Assembly: GCF_000517425.1 (NCBI RefSeq)
Contig: NZ_CP006569.1
Location: 1,860,001 to 1,924,000 of the forward strand
Source: Sodalis praecaptivus
Lineage (GTDB): Bacteria > Pseudomonadota > Gammaproteobacteria > Enterobacterales > Enterobacteriaceae
Reading direction: 5' to 3'
Length of the DNA: 64,000 bases
In this document: one piece after another, positions 25,881 to 34,421 of the stretch
Layout of the letters: the number at the start of each line of letters is the position of its first letter
How positions within the stretch are numbered: the first letter of the stretch is position 1
The notes under the pieces: model-generated
Told to the model about the DNA's origin: nothing
Database searches by the model: none
Seen by the model: the letters and a program-made list of their open reading frames with translations, nothing else
Position numbers and translations under genes: made by a program

Positions 25881-26669
25881 ATGACACCAAGTGATTCAAT
25901 ACCCCCGATAGTGTTGGCGGAAACCGCCTGCTTTTTTGATGTGGATGGAACGCTCGCCGGTATTGAAACGCGGCCTGAATGGGTCACCATCCCTGGCGAC
26001 ATCAAACAGGCGCTATGCGATCTGTCCGCCGCCGCCGGCGGTGCGCTGGCATTGGTTTCAGGCCGGCCCGTGGCTGAACTTGATAGCCTGAGCGCGCCGC
26101 TGCGCGGACCGGCCGCCGGTGTTCATGGCGCAGAGCGTCGTGACGCCCGCGGGGCGTTCCACCGCGTGGCATTGTCAGGGACTATCGCCACCGCGCTGGC
26201 GCGTGAACTCAAACAGGCCATCGCGGCGTTTGACGGCTGCCATGTGGAAGAGAAAGGGGTGGCGTTCGCTCTGCATTATCGCCAAGGGGAACACTATCGC
26301 GATCGGATCCTGGCGCTGGCGCAGGATATGGTCACACGGTATCCCGAACTGGTATTACAGCCCGGCAAATGCGTGGTCGAGCTTAAGCCGGCGGGCGTTG
26401 ATAAAGGCGCGGCGATAGCGGCATTCATGCAAGAACCGCCGTTTGTCGGACGGACGCCGTTATTTATCGGCGACGACCTGACCGATGAAGCCGGTTTCAA
26501 ACAGGTTAACGCTTTGCAGGGCATTTCGATTAAAGTCGGACCCGGCACGACGGTTGCCCGATACCATCTGGACGATGTGAGTCAGGTACACCGATGGATT
26601 CTGACATTGGCAAAACAACAAGAAAATCATTTTATTAAAACCAAAAACTCGGTTGGGGAGGGTTTATGA
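25881..26669 (+). CDS. otsB: Trehalose-6-phosphate phosphatase OtsB
   Basis: OtsB removes phosphate from trehalose 6-phosphate, the last step of trehalose synthesis under osmotic, heat or stationary-phase stress. The 262-aa HAD protein keeps FFDVDGTLAGI (D20, D22), LALVSGRPVAEL and FIGDDLTDEAGF. It overlaps otsA by 4 bases (ATGA), so the two are co-translated in the order otsB-otsA as in E. coli. A weak GAGGAAC site lies before the start. Together with the GpgS-like/yedP pair it gives this stretch a solute-synthesis theme. Confidence 0.95.
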   Translation: MTPSDSIPPIVLAETACFFDVDGTLAGIETRPEWVTIPGDIKQALCDLSAAAGGALALVSGRPVAELDSLSAPLRGPAAGVHGAERRDARGAFHRVALSGTIATALARELKQAIAAFDGCHVEEKGVAFALHYRQGEHYRDRILALAQDMVTRYPELVLQPGKCVVELKPAGVDKGAAIAAFMQEPPFVGRTPLFIGDDLTDEAGFKQVNALQGISIKVGPGTTVARYHLDDVSQVHRWILTLAKQQENHFIKTKNSVGEGL

Positions 26670-28075
26670 GTCGCCTAGTAGTAGTATCAAATAGAATAGC
26701 GGCTATTGAAGGTAAAAAGGAAAGCGCAGGGGGCCTGGCCGTCGGCATAATGGATTCACTTAAAGATCAGGGCGGATTGTGGTTTGGCTGGAATGGCAAA
26801 ATAAGCGAAGAAGATGAGCCACTCGAAAAAAACCAGCAGGACAACATTACGTTTGCCGCATTTAGTCTAAAGCAAAGCGAATACGATCAATATTACCTCA
26901 ATTTTTCCAATACCGTTATCTGGCCCGCCTTTCATTACCGTCTCGATTTGGTGCAATATCAGCGTGAAGATTATGACGGCTATTGCCGCGTCAATGAAAT
27001 GCTGGCGGGGCGTCTTAAGCCGCTGGTAAACGAAGACGATATTCTTTGGATACACGATTATCATTTATTGCCGTTCGCCGCCGCCTGCCGTAAGTTGGGC
27101 ATGAAAAACCGCATCGGTTTCTTTCTGCATATCCCATTTCCCACCTCGGAAATCTTCAATGCTTTACCGCCCCGCAAAGAGCTGTTAGAGAAGCTGTGCG
27201 AGTATGATTTATTGGGTTTTCAGGCGGAAAGCGATCGCCAGGCGTTCATTGAGAACCTGGCATTGGTCACCACCGTGGAAGATTTGGACGACGATCGTAT
27301 TAAGGCTTACAATAAGCCGGTGACGGCACGGGTCTATCCCATCGGCGTCGAGCCGGAAAGTATCCGCGAACTGGCGGAAGGGCCATTACCGACCAAGCTT
27401 GCCCATTTGCGCGATAAGATGAACGGTCAGTTGATTATTAGCGTAGACCGGCTGGATTATTCTAAAGGGTTACCGGAGCGCTTTCAGGCCTACGAGACGC
27501 TACTGGAGAATTATCCACAGCATCGCGGCAATATTCGTTACTTCCAGATTGCGCCGACATCGCGGGGCGATGTGCAGGCGTATCAGGATATCCGGCATGA
27601 GCTTGAGACCGAAGCCGGCCGTATCAATGGCCACTTTTCCACATTAGAATGGACACCGCTGTTTTATCTCAATCAGCATTATGAACGCAGCCTGTTGATG
27701 AAAATTTTCCGCCACTGTGAGGTAGGGCTGGTCACGCCGCTGCGCGACGGGATGAATTTGGTTGCCAAGGAGTATGTCGCTTCACAAAATCCTGAGGATC
27801 CCGGCGTGCTGATCCTCTCCCATTTTGCCGGCGCCGCCAACGAGCTTACCTCGGCGCTGTTGGTTAATCCCTATGACCGCGACGGCGTCGCCGCCGCGTT
27901 GGATAAAGCCCTCAGCATGCCGCTCGGCGAGCGCAAGGCGCGCTTTCAGGAAATGATGGCGGTGATCAAAAAGAACGACATTGTGCATTGGCGGCAGTCT
28001 TTCTTGACCGATTTAAAAAAAATCCCTTCCAAAACTGCACAAGTCGGGCAGACCGTCTCTGGCGTGACGCGATAA
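26666..28075 (+). CDS. otsA: Trehalose-6-phosphate synthase OtsA
   Basis: OtsA transfers glucose from UDP-glucose to glucose 6-phosphate. The 469-aa GT20 protein keeps LVVVSNRIA at the start, DILWIHDYHLLPFA, FFLHIPFPTSEIF, SVDRLDYSKGLPER and PLRDGMNLVAKEY. E. coli OtsA has 474 aa, so this is full length. GGGAGGG gives the ribosome site inside the end of otsB. A 12-bp hairpin without a T run follows at 28082-28111. In E. coli otsBA is under sigma S; the same is likely here. Confidence 0.96.
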   Translation: MSRLVVVSNRIAAIEGKKESAGGLAVGIMDSLKDQGGLWFGWNGKISEEDEPLEKNQQDNITFAAFSLKQSEYDQYYLNFSNTVIWPAFHYRLDLVQYQREDYDGYCRVNEMLAGRLKPLVNEDDILWIHDYHLLPFAAACRKLGMKNRIGFFLHIPFPTSEIFNALPPRKELLEKLCEYDLLGFQAESDRQAFIENLALVTTVEDLDDDRIKAYNKPVTARVYPIGVEPESIRELAEGPLPTKLAHLRDKMNGQLIISVDRLDYSKGLPERFQAYETLLENYPQHRGNIRYFQIAPTSRGDVQAYQDIRHELETEAGRINGHFSTLEWTPLFYLNQHYERSLLMKIFRHCEVGLVTPLRDGMNLVAKEYVASQNPEDPGVLILSHFAGAANELTSALLVNPYDRDGVAAALDKALSMPLGERKARFQEMMAVIKKNDIVHWRQSFLTDLKKIPSKTAQVGQTVSGVTR

Positions 28076-28081
28076 CCCGTA

Positions 28082-28111
28082 CCGCCATCCTGGCGTAGAC
28101 CAGGATGGCGG
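28082..28111 (+). repeat. Perfect 12-bp hairpin after otsA
   Basis: CCGCCATCCTGG pairs perfectly with CCAGGATGGCGG (28082-28093, 28100-28111) with a 6-nt loop. It lacks a T run and may stabilise or end the otsBA mRNA. Confidence 0.7.
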
Positions 28112-28270
28112 CTCCATGACGCCCGACACCGGGCCGCGAGACGTCAACGCCTGCCTAAGAGAATAATGGCGAAGGGCCTTCATCCTGTTCACCTCAGTGC
28201 CGCCCGCGGTAATCAATACCTTTTTAAGAGCAGCAATAGGGTCAAGTGACCCTGTCACGTTAGCGGAGCG

Positions 28271-28304
28271 AAAAAAAACCGGCCGCGCGGCAGGCGTGCC
28301 GGTT
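28271..28304 (-). terminator. Terminator for CsbD/DUF883-like gene
   Basis: On the minus strand a stem AACCGGC with GCCGGTT encloses a second GC hairpin and is followed by T8. It lies 22 bp past the stop of the gene at 28326. Confidence 0.8.
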
Positions 28305-28325
28305 ATCATTGCCGGGCGATGAGGC

Positions 28326-28580
28326 TTATCGACGGCTTGAGCCCAGAATTTTTGCCAACAGGAACCCTACGCCGCCGGCTATAAGCAGTGCAGGCACCGG
28401 ATCTTTGCTGGTCTTTTCTTTAACGCTGTCGACATAATCATTAAAGGTATACGACGCCTGAGCGGCTTTTTGACGTATTTTCCCTTCAAGGGTGAGAGAA
28501 TCATCGTCCGTTGCTTTGCCAAACGCTTCCTGGCCTTTCCCCGCGAATTCTTCAACTTTATCTTTGGCTTTATCGTACAT
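28326..28580 (-). CDS. CsbD-like/DUF883 ElaB-type stress protein
   Basis: This 84-aa protein has a CsbD-like N terminus (MYDKAKDKVEEFAGKGQEAFGKATDD), an amphipathic helix, and a C-terminal ElaB/YqjD (DUF883)-like part: DYVDSVKEKTSKDPVPALLIAGGVGFLLAKILG. The hydrophobic tail should insert in the inner membrane, as in ElaB, which binds ribosomes. AAGGACG precedes MYDKAKD, which fixes the start; a longer frame to 28652 is not supported. Such genes are usually sigma-S-dependent. Confidence 0.85.
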   Translation of the reverse strand: MYDKAKDKVEEFAGKGQEAFGKATDDDSLTLEGKIRQKAAQASYTFNDYVDSVKEKTSKDPVPALLIAGGVGFLLAKILGSSRR

Positions 28581-28687
28581 AGTTCTCGTCCTTTGCAAGT
28601 GGAAACGTTTTAAATATAGACCAAAATGGCGGTTTTGCAGGAGCCAGGGCAAAGCGGCAAGCTAAAGGCGTCTCTCGTCCTGCGCCA

Positions 28688-29320
28688 TCAGCGCTTGCGC
28701 CGGTAGATCCGATGCTCAACCATGGTGCCAATAACCCGGATAGGCAGGGTATCGGAACGCAGAATCGGATAATCGGTATTAAGCGGGACGAGTTCAAACA
28801 CCTGCTCACCTTGGGCATTGAACGACACCGGCCGGTATTTCTTGAACGTGGCTTCATGATCGCCGTTTTTCGCCACCACGAACTCTCCCGGGTGCGGCTC
28901 GATGTCCGGGTCGATAATAACCACATCGCCGGTATGGAACGACGGCGCCATGGAATCGCCTTCGATTTTAAGGGCGAACGCCTCGTTGGACCAGTTCATA
29001 TCGGTCAGCACATATTCAAAATCGCCATCAACGCCGGTGATGGGCGCTTTTTCGGCAAAGGCACCCGCCTGTACCACATTAATCAGCGGGATTTTCCGGC
29101 TGCCGACTTCGGCGCGGCTGAGCAGGGGGCCGCCATTCATTAACCAATCGGGGCTGCATTGTAGAGCACGGGCGATGCCGACGATGTTGCGCGGCTTGCT
29201 GGTTTTGCCCTCCTCGATACTGCCCCAGGATTGCTGGCGAATACCGGCAAGATCGGCCGCTTTTACTTGCGTCAGGCCCAGTTGCCGCCGTCGTTTTTTA
29301 ACGCGTTCAGCTAAAGTCAT
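28688..29320 (-). CDS. S24-type (CI/LexA-like) transcriptional repressor
   Basis: This 210-aa phage-type repressor has an N-terminal Cro/CI HTH: MTLAERVKKRRRQLGLTQVK then AADLAGIRQQSWGSIEEGKT. The C-terminal S24 peptidase has the Ser in GDSMAPSFHTGD and the Lys in VVAKNGDHEATFKKY. An Ala-Gly pair in VVQAGAF (about residue 83) fits the self-cleavage site, so RecA-triggered inactivation is expected. AGGAGGA precedes the ATG. It faces a P-loop ATPase gene across paired operator-like palindromes. No integrase or phage structural gene is adjacent. Confidence 0.93.
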   Translation of the reverse strand: MTLAERVKKRRRQLGLTQVKAADLAGIRQQSWGSIEEGKTSKPRNIVGIARALQCSPDWLMNGGPLLSRAEVGSRKIPLINVVQAGAFAEKAPITGVDGDFEYVLTDMNWSNEAFALKIEGDSMAPSFHTGDVVIIDPDIEPHPGEFVVAKNGDHEATFKKYRPVSFNAQGEQVFELVPLNTDYPILRSDTLPIRVIGTMVEHRIYRRKR

Positions 29321-29338
29321 CTTTGTCCTCCTGAGAGT

Positions 29339-29366
29339 ATGATACCGCCAAAACTGTATTTGACAA
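29339..29366 (-). promoter_or_regulatory. Promoter of the S24 repressor
   Basis: On the minus strand TTGTCA (plus 29361-29366) and TATCAT (plus 29339-29344) have a 16-bp spacer. An imperfect operator (29341-29360) sits between them, so the repressor should control itself. Confidence 0.6.
29341..29360. promoter_or_regulatory. Operator-like half site O2
   Basis: The right arm AAACTGTATT (29351-29360) is identical to the arm of the perfect palindrome at 29386-29405; the left arm agrees at 5 of 10 positions. It lies between -10 and -35 of the repressor promoter. Confidence 0.6.
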
Positions 29367-29388
29367 CCCCGCTTAGCGGGTTTTTAAT
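29360..29388 (+). promoter_or_regulatory. Promoter of the P-loop ATPase gene
   Basis: TTGACA (29360-29365) is a perfect -35; TTTAAT (29383-29388) follows with a 17-bp spacer. Its -35 overlaps the repressor promoter's -35 by five bases on the opposite strand. The palindrome O1 covers its -10. Confidence 0.65.
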
Positions 29389-29405
29389 ACAGTTTAAACT
29401 GTATT
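29386..29405. promoter_or_regulatory. Perfect 20-bp operator palindrome O1
   Basis: AATACAGTTTAAACTGTATT is a perfect inverted repeat with no spacer. It covers the -10 and start region of the ATPase promoter, so binding of the S24 repressor would block transcription. The length is typical of CI/LexA-type operators. Confidence 0.8.
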
Positions 29406-29457
29406 TTGCGGCTATTATCAGGTTTTCCTGTTTTATGGCCGTGAGCGCGAGGTGGGT

Positions 29458-30432
29458 ATGCTCAATACGCTAACTGAAGAAGAGTTCTTTTCCGGGCTGT
29501 ATCAGGTGGTGCATCCCTCCACGCCGGTGGCCCAATCGCAGGGCCTATGCGGCCGCCAGCGGGAATGGCGTTTGCTTGAACAGGCGCTGAGCGCGCCGGG
29601 GCGCCATGCGCTGGTGTATGGTGCGGCCGGCATCGGAAAAACGTCGTTAGCCCATACGCTGGTGGCGCATCATGGGCTGCGCTGCCCGCCGGTCAAAATT
29701 AGCTGCGACCCGGATTCGACGCTATTAAGCCTGATGAAACATGCGCTTACGCTTGGCGATAGCGGTATGAGTCGGCGCCATGAATCGGTTTTCGGCGCTC
29801 GGTTTTCGCTGGCGGGCAGCGGCGTAAAATTTGAAAAGAAAGTTGTCGAGCAGCAAGGCGCGGCGGCCATTGAGGACAATGCGACGGTGGTGACGGCGCT
29901 GGAGGCGTGGGGAAAACGTTTGCAATCGCCTGTATGGTTGATTATCGACGATCTCGATAGGATGGCGCGTATCGAAGAGCGGCGCGGTTTTCTCACCCTG
30001 TTCAAGCAACTGGCGGACCGGGCATGCCCGGTGAAAATGATCCTGGTCGCCCGCGGGGAGCAGCCGGAAGGGGTGTTTGGCGCCGGTGAAGCGTTTACTC
30101 GTCATCTGTCGCCCGTCAAGCTGGCGCCGCTTACGCTTAAGAACGGCTATGAATTTATTTCTCTTTGTCTGGACTCCTTCGGACTTTTGCTGGTGGAACG
30201 GCTGAAATGGCGGGTGGCCCAGGCCTGCGCGGGGCATCCGCGCAAGCTGCATCAGGTGTGTGAGCGCCTGTTGATAAGCGCCTGGGAGCGGGGCGGGCGG
30301 CACATTACCCCCCAGCAGTGCCACTACGCCCTGCAGTGTGTGCGGTGCGTAGGGCCTGCGCCGGCGGGCGCGGGGGGGCACGACGCGTCACAATCGGGGG
30401 ACGCACCCGTGGCTCGTCCAGAGGACGTTTAG
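29458..30432 (+). CDS. Predicted P-loop ATPase (AAA_16/STAND-like), divergent from the repressor
   Basis: This 324-aa cytoplasmic protein has an N-terminal lead, then LCGRQREWRLLEQAL, which is typical of AAA_16/ORC-STAND ATPases. Walker A YGAAGIGKTS is at about residue 57 and Walker B VWLIIDDLDR at about 160. A later winged-helix-like part has RLKWRVAQACAGHPRKLHQV. The tail is Gly/Ala/Pro-rich and looks disordered. No nuclease or membrane domain is seen. It is transcribed away from the S24 repressor. The ATG at 29458 is preferred; a GTG at 29452 is in frame. It could act in defence, replication or lysogeny-like switching; the function is unknown. Confidence 0.88.
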   Translation: MLNTLTEEEFFSGLYQVVHPSTPVAQSQGLCGRQREWRLLEQALSAPGRHALVYGAAGIGKTSLAHTLVAHHGLRCPPVKISCDPDSTLLSLMKHALTLGDSGMSRRHESVFGARFSLAGSGVKFEKKVVEQQGAAAIEDNATVVTALEAWGKRLQSPVWLIIDDLDRMARIEERRGFLTLFKQLADRACPVKMILVARGEQPEGVFGAGEAFTRHLSPVKLAPLTLKNGYEFISLCLDSFGLLLVERLKWRVAQACAGHPRKLHQVCERLLISAWERGGRHITPQQCHYALQCVRCVGPAPAGAGGHDASQSGDAPVARPEDV

Positions 30433-30473
30433 GCACAGGACGCGTCCCTATGAGGCGCAGGCAACCATCCCCT

Positions 30474-33400
30474 TTAGCCGATAGTCATCAGTGTGGCATT
30501 GCCGCCCGCGGCGGCGGTATTGACGCTGATTGCGCGTTCGATTAACAACCGTTCCAACGCGATCTGGCCGTCGCCGCGTGCGTAACCTTGTACCGCTATC
30601 AACGGGCCAGGACGCGCGGCAAGCGTTTGTGCCAGACTTCGCAATTGATCGGAGTCACCATGGAACAGCACGGCATCCAGCGTGACGTTCTCCTGGCGCC
30701 AGTCCGTCAGCAGCGTGATACGCTGCTGGACAGGCTCGGGCAACGCGGCGAACAGCCGGCGGCACGGTGGCGACGACGCCCACAGCGCCCGGGCGCCAAT
30801 GCTGGTGACCGCCGCCAGTTGCCTCAACAGGTCAGGCTCCTGGTCCGCGAGGCACAAAATGCGCTCGCGCGGCAGCAGCCGATAGCTGTTTTGTTCACCG
30901 GTGGGGCCGGTAAGCAAACGCACGCTGCCGGCCTGGGATAGTTCGCCCAGGCGCCGACAGGGCGCGGCAAGCGCCGGATGATGCGTTTCCAGCCAGGCGA
31001 CCAGGGCAGGGTGTGCCTGCTGTAACCTTGCCCGTTGGCTGAAATCCGGTGCCTGTACCGCATCCAGCGCCTGCAGCGCGGGCAGTACCGCATCATCACG
31101 TCGCTGGGACAGTAAGCGGTACAGATACAGCGGGCCACCGGCCTTAGGACCGGTTCCCGATAACCCTTCGCCGCCAAACGGCTGAACGCCCACCACGGCG
31201 CCGACGATATTGCGATTGATGTAGCAATTGCCGACGCGCGCCCGCTCGGTCACGCGGTGGATAGTCTCATCTATACGGGTATGCAGCCCTAACGTGAGGC
31301 CGTAACCGCTGCCGTTAATTTTGTCGATGATGCTATCGAGCTCGCTGCGCCGATAACGCACCACATGCAGCACCGGCCCAAAGATCTCCTCGGTAAGTTC
31401 GTCGACGCTGTTAAGTTCTATCAGGGTCAAGGGCACAAAGGTGCCCTGGGCGCCACAGGCGGCATCGGGTGCATCGGTTTGCCAGACGGCGTGGCCCCGC
31501 TCGCGCAGAGCGGCGATGTGGTTATCGATGGTCGCTTTAGCGCTGGCGTCAATAACCGGGCCGACATCGGTGGCAAGGCGTTCCGGGTTGCCCTGCGTGC
31601 ATTCAGCCATGGCGCCGCGCAGCATACGCAATGTCCGATCGGCGACATCTTCTTGAATACACAGCAACCGTAGCGCCGAACAGCGCTGGCCGGCGCTGTC
31701 GAAGGCCGAGGCCACGACGTCGGTGACAACCTGTTCCGTCAGCGCGGAAGAGTCCACCACCATGGCGTTAAGACCGCCGGTTTCGGCAATCAGGGGTATC
31801 GGTCGACCCTGCGGATCCAATCGCTCGGCAAGGGTATTTTGCAGCAGTCTGGCCACCTGCGTCGAGCCGGTGAACATGACCCCCCGAACGCGCGGGTCCG
31901 CCACCAGCGCGGCACCGACGGTTTCCCCCTCGCCGGGCAGCAGTTGCAGCACGCCTTCAGGCACGCCGGCCTCCAGCATCAGCGCTACCGCCCTGGCGGC
32001 GATCAGCGGCGTTTGCTCCGCCGGTTTGGCCAATACCGTATTTCCCGCCGCCAGCGCGGCGGCGATTTGGCCGGTAAAAATCGCCAACGGGAAATTCCAG
32101 GGGCTGATGCACACTACCGGCCCGAGCGGACGGTAGCTGTCGTTATCAAAATCCCGCGCTATCTGACAGGCGTAGTAGCGTAGGAAATCCACCGCTTCGC
32201 GCACCTCAGCCACGGCATTGCTAAAACTCTTGCCCGCCTCACGCACCAGCAGGCCGATGAGCGGCTGCATCTCCGCTTCCAGACGGTTAGCGGCCTCTTG
32301 CAGCACCGCGGCGCGTTCGGCGGGCGGGGTGGCGGACCAGAGCGCACCGTGATGAGCGGCGGCGGTCAGCGCCTGCGTCACCTCTTCACGCGTGGCGGGG
32401 CGGCATTCACCCACGACATCCCGACTGTCCGCCGGATTACGCACCGGATGCAGCGGCCCGTCGCTCGCCTCGCCGACGATGACCGGCGCGGCCCGCCAGG
32501 TTTGATGTTCACTATTAAGCAACGCGGCCGAGAGGGACGCCAGACGGTGCTCATTGGCCAGATCCAGGCCGGCGGCATTGCGCCGCTGCGGCCCATAGAG
32601 ATCGCGCGGTAAAGGGATCTTCGGATGGGGCAGGCCCGCGCGTCCTTCTCGCGCCGCGAGCGCGGTCACCTCCTGCACCGGATCGGCGATGAGCTGCTCC
32701 AGCGGCACGGTGGTATCGGCGATGCGATTGACAAACGAGGTATTGGCGCCATTTTCCAGCAAACGCCGCACCAGGTAGGCCAGCAGCGTTTCATGCGTGC
32801 CGACGGGGGCGTATATCCGGCAGGGTCGGTTGAGTTTGCCATCGGCGATTTTGCCCACCACCTGCTCATAAAGCGGCTCGCCCATGCCGTGCAGACATTG
32901 AAACTCGTACTGGCCCGGGTAGTAATTTTGGCCGGCGAAATGGTAAATCGCCGCCAGGGTGTGGGCATTGTGGGTGGCGAACTGCGGATAAATATAGTGG
33001 GGCACGGAGAGCAATTTGCGCGCACAGGCAAGATAGGAAAGGTCGGTATAAACCTTGCGGGTAAATACCGGATAATCCTCTAACCCTTCTATTTGCGCGC
33101 GTTTAATTTCACTGTCCCAATAAGCGCCTTTTACCAGCCTTATCATCAGGCGGCGCTGGCTGCGCTTGGCGAGGTCAATCAGCTCATCGATCACTTGCGG
33201 GCAGCGTTTCTGGTAAGCCTGAATGACGAAGCCGATGCCGTTCCAGCCCGCCAGCTCCGGTTCAAAGCAAAGTTTGGCCAGTAAATCGAGGGAAATCTCC
33301 AGCCGGTCGGCTTCCTCGGCGTCGATATTCAGGCCGATATCGTATTGCCGCGCCAGCAGGGTAAGGCGCAACAGCCGCGGATAAAGCTCCGTCATCACAC

Positions 33401-34421
33401 GTTCATATTGGGCACGACAGTAGCGCGGATGCAGCGCGGAAAGCTTGATAGAAATCCCCGGTCCCTCGTAAATACCGCGACCGCTGGAGGCCTTGCCGAT
33501 GGCGTGGATCGCCTGCTGGTAGGAAAGCAGGTAGGCCTGGGCGTCTTCCTCCGTCAGTGCGGCTTCCCCCAACATGTCGTAGGAGTAGCGGAACCCCTGT
33601 TGTTCCAGGCGGTGCGCATTGGCCAGCGCCTCGCCGATGTGTTCGCCGGTCACGAACTGTTCGCCCATGAGCCGCATGGCCATATCGACGCCCTTACGGA
33701 TGAGAGGCTCGCCGCTTTTGCCGATGATGCGATTGAGGGAGCGCGACAGGCTGGCTTCATTGTGGGTCGCAACCAACTTGCCGGTAAACAACAGCCCCCA
33801 GGTCGCGGCATTGACGAACAGCGACTGGCTGCGGCCCAGATGGGTTTGCCAGTTGCCGTTGCTGATTTTGTCCCGAATCAAGGCATCGCGCGTGGCTTTA
33901 TCCGGGATACGCAACAGCGCCTCGGCCAGGCACATTAACGCGACGCCCTCCTGGGAGGAGAGGGAAAACTCCTGCAACAGATCCTGGACCATTCCCGCGC
34001 GGCCACCGCTGCGCTTTTGATGGCGCAACTGATGGGCCAGTTTGCCTGCCAGCGTCTGAATGGATTCCGCCATCGGCGCCGGGTGCCGCGCCTGCTCTAA
34101 GAGCCAGGGCACCGCCTCGGTTTCCGGTCGGCGCCAGGCGGCGGTGACGGCGGCCCGCGTTATCGACTGCGGCAGGATCTGCTCGGCCAGGTCGATAAAC
34201 GGCTGGCGCGGCTCTTCGGTGTCTTTTGGCGCATCGTCCGCTTCCGCCTGCGCAGCCGCAAGCGGCAGGGCAAAGGTTGCACCTTGTTCCAACGCATCAA
34301 GGTAATGGAAAATGGCTTGCTTAATCAGCCAGTGTGGCGTGCGATCAAGTTGGCGCGCCGCCTGTTTGATGCGTTCACGCGCCGCATCGTCCAATTTCAC
34401 GCCCATTGTGGTTGTACCCAT
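30474..34421 (-). CDS. putA: PutA: proline dehydrogenase / P5C dehydrogenase and repressor
   Basis: PutA oxidises proline to glutamate and represses put genes when proline is absent. The 1315-aa protein starts MGTTTMGVKLDD (ribbon-helix-helix DNA-binding domain, residues about 1-47). The FAD proline dehydrogenase barrel follows (about 260-610: YEGPGISIKLSALHPRY, RLMIRLVKGAYWDSEIK), then the aldehyde dehydrogenase with Cys in SAGQRCSALRLL and a C-terminal domain ending NTAAAGGNATLMTIG. An in-frame codon at 34454 is upstream, but the family starts at 34421. It is full length. The permease gene putP, divergent in E. coli, is missing here. Confidence 0.97.
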   Translation of the reverse strand: MGTTTMGVKLDDAARERIKQAARQLDRTPHWLIKQAIFHYLDALEQGATFALPLAAAQAEADDAPKDTEEPRQPFIDLAEQILPQSITRAAVTAAWRRPETEAVPWLLEQARHPAPMAESIQTLAGKLAHQLRHQKRSGGRAGMVQDLLQEFSLSSQEGVALMCLAEALLRIPDKATRDALIRDKISNGNWQTHLGRSQSLFVNAATWGLLFTGKLVATHNEASLSRSLNRIIGKSGEPLIRKGVDMAMRLMGEQFVTGEHIGEALANAHRLEQQGFRYSYDMLGEAALTEEDAQAYLLSYQQAIHAIGKASSGRGIYEGPGISIKLSALHPRYCRAQYERVMTELYPRLLRLTLLARQYDIGLNIDAEEADRLEISLDLLAKLCFEPELAGWNGIGFVIQAYQKRCPQVIDELIDLAKRSQRRLMIRLVKGAYWDSEIKRAQIEGLEDYPVFTRKVYTDLSYLACARKLLSVPHYIYPQFATHNAHTLAAIYHFAGQNYYPGQYEFQCLHGMGEPLYEQVVGKIADGKLNRPCRIYAPVGTHETLLAYLVRRLLENGANTSFVNRIADTTVPLEQLIADPVQEVTALAAREGRAGLPHPKIPLPRDLYGPQRRNAAGLDLANEHRLASLSAALLNSEHQTWRAAPVIVGEASDGPLHPVRNPADSRDVVGECRPATREEVTQALTAAAHHGALWSATPPAERAAVLQEAANRLEAEMQPLIGLLVREAGKSFSNAVAEVREAVDFLRYYACQIARDFDNDSYRPLGPVVCISPWNFPLAIFTGQIAAALAAGNTVLAKPAEQTPLIAARAVALMLEAGVPEGVLQLLPGEGETVGAALVADPRVRGVMFTGSTQVARLLQNTLAERLDPQGRPIPLIAETGGLNAMVVDSSALTEQVVTDVVASAFDSAGQRCSALRLLCIQEDVADRTLRMLRGAMAECTQGNPERLATDVGPVIDASAKATIDNHIAALRERGHAVWQTDAPDAACGAQGTFVPLTLIELNSVDELTEEIFGPVLHVVRYRRSELDSIIDKINGSGYGLTLGLHTRIDETIHRVTERARVGNCYINRNIVGAVVGVQPFGGEGLSGTGPKAGGPLYLYRLLSQRRDDAVLPALQALDAVQAPDFSQRARLQQAHPALVAWLETHHPALAAPCRRLGELSQAGSVRLLTGPTGEQNSYRLLPRERILCLADQEPDLLRQLAAVTSIGARALWASSPPCRRLFAALPEPVQQRITLLTDWRQENVTLDAVLFHGDSDQLRSLAQTLAARPGPLIAVQGYARGDGQIALERLLIERAISVNTAAAGGNATLMTIG

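Noticed and set aside
32625..33083. Long plus-strand frames inside putA and many inside other core genes
   Set aside because: They are antisense shadows of GC-rich conserved genes.
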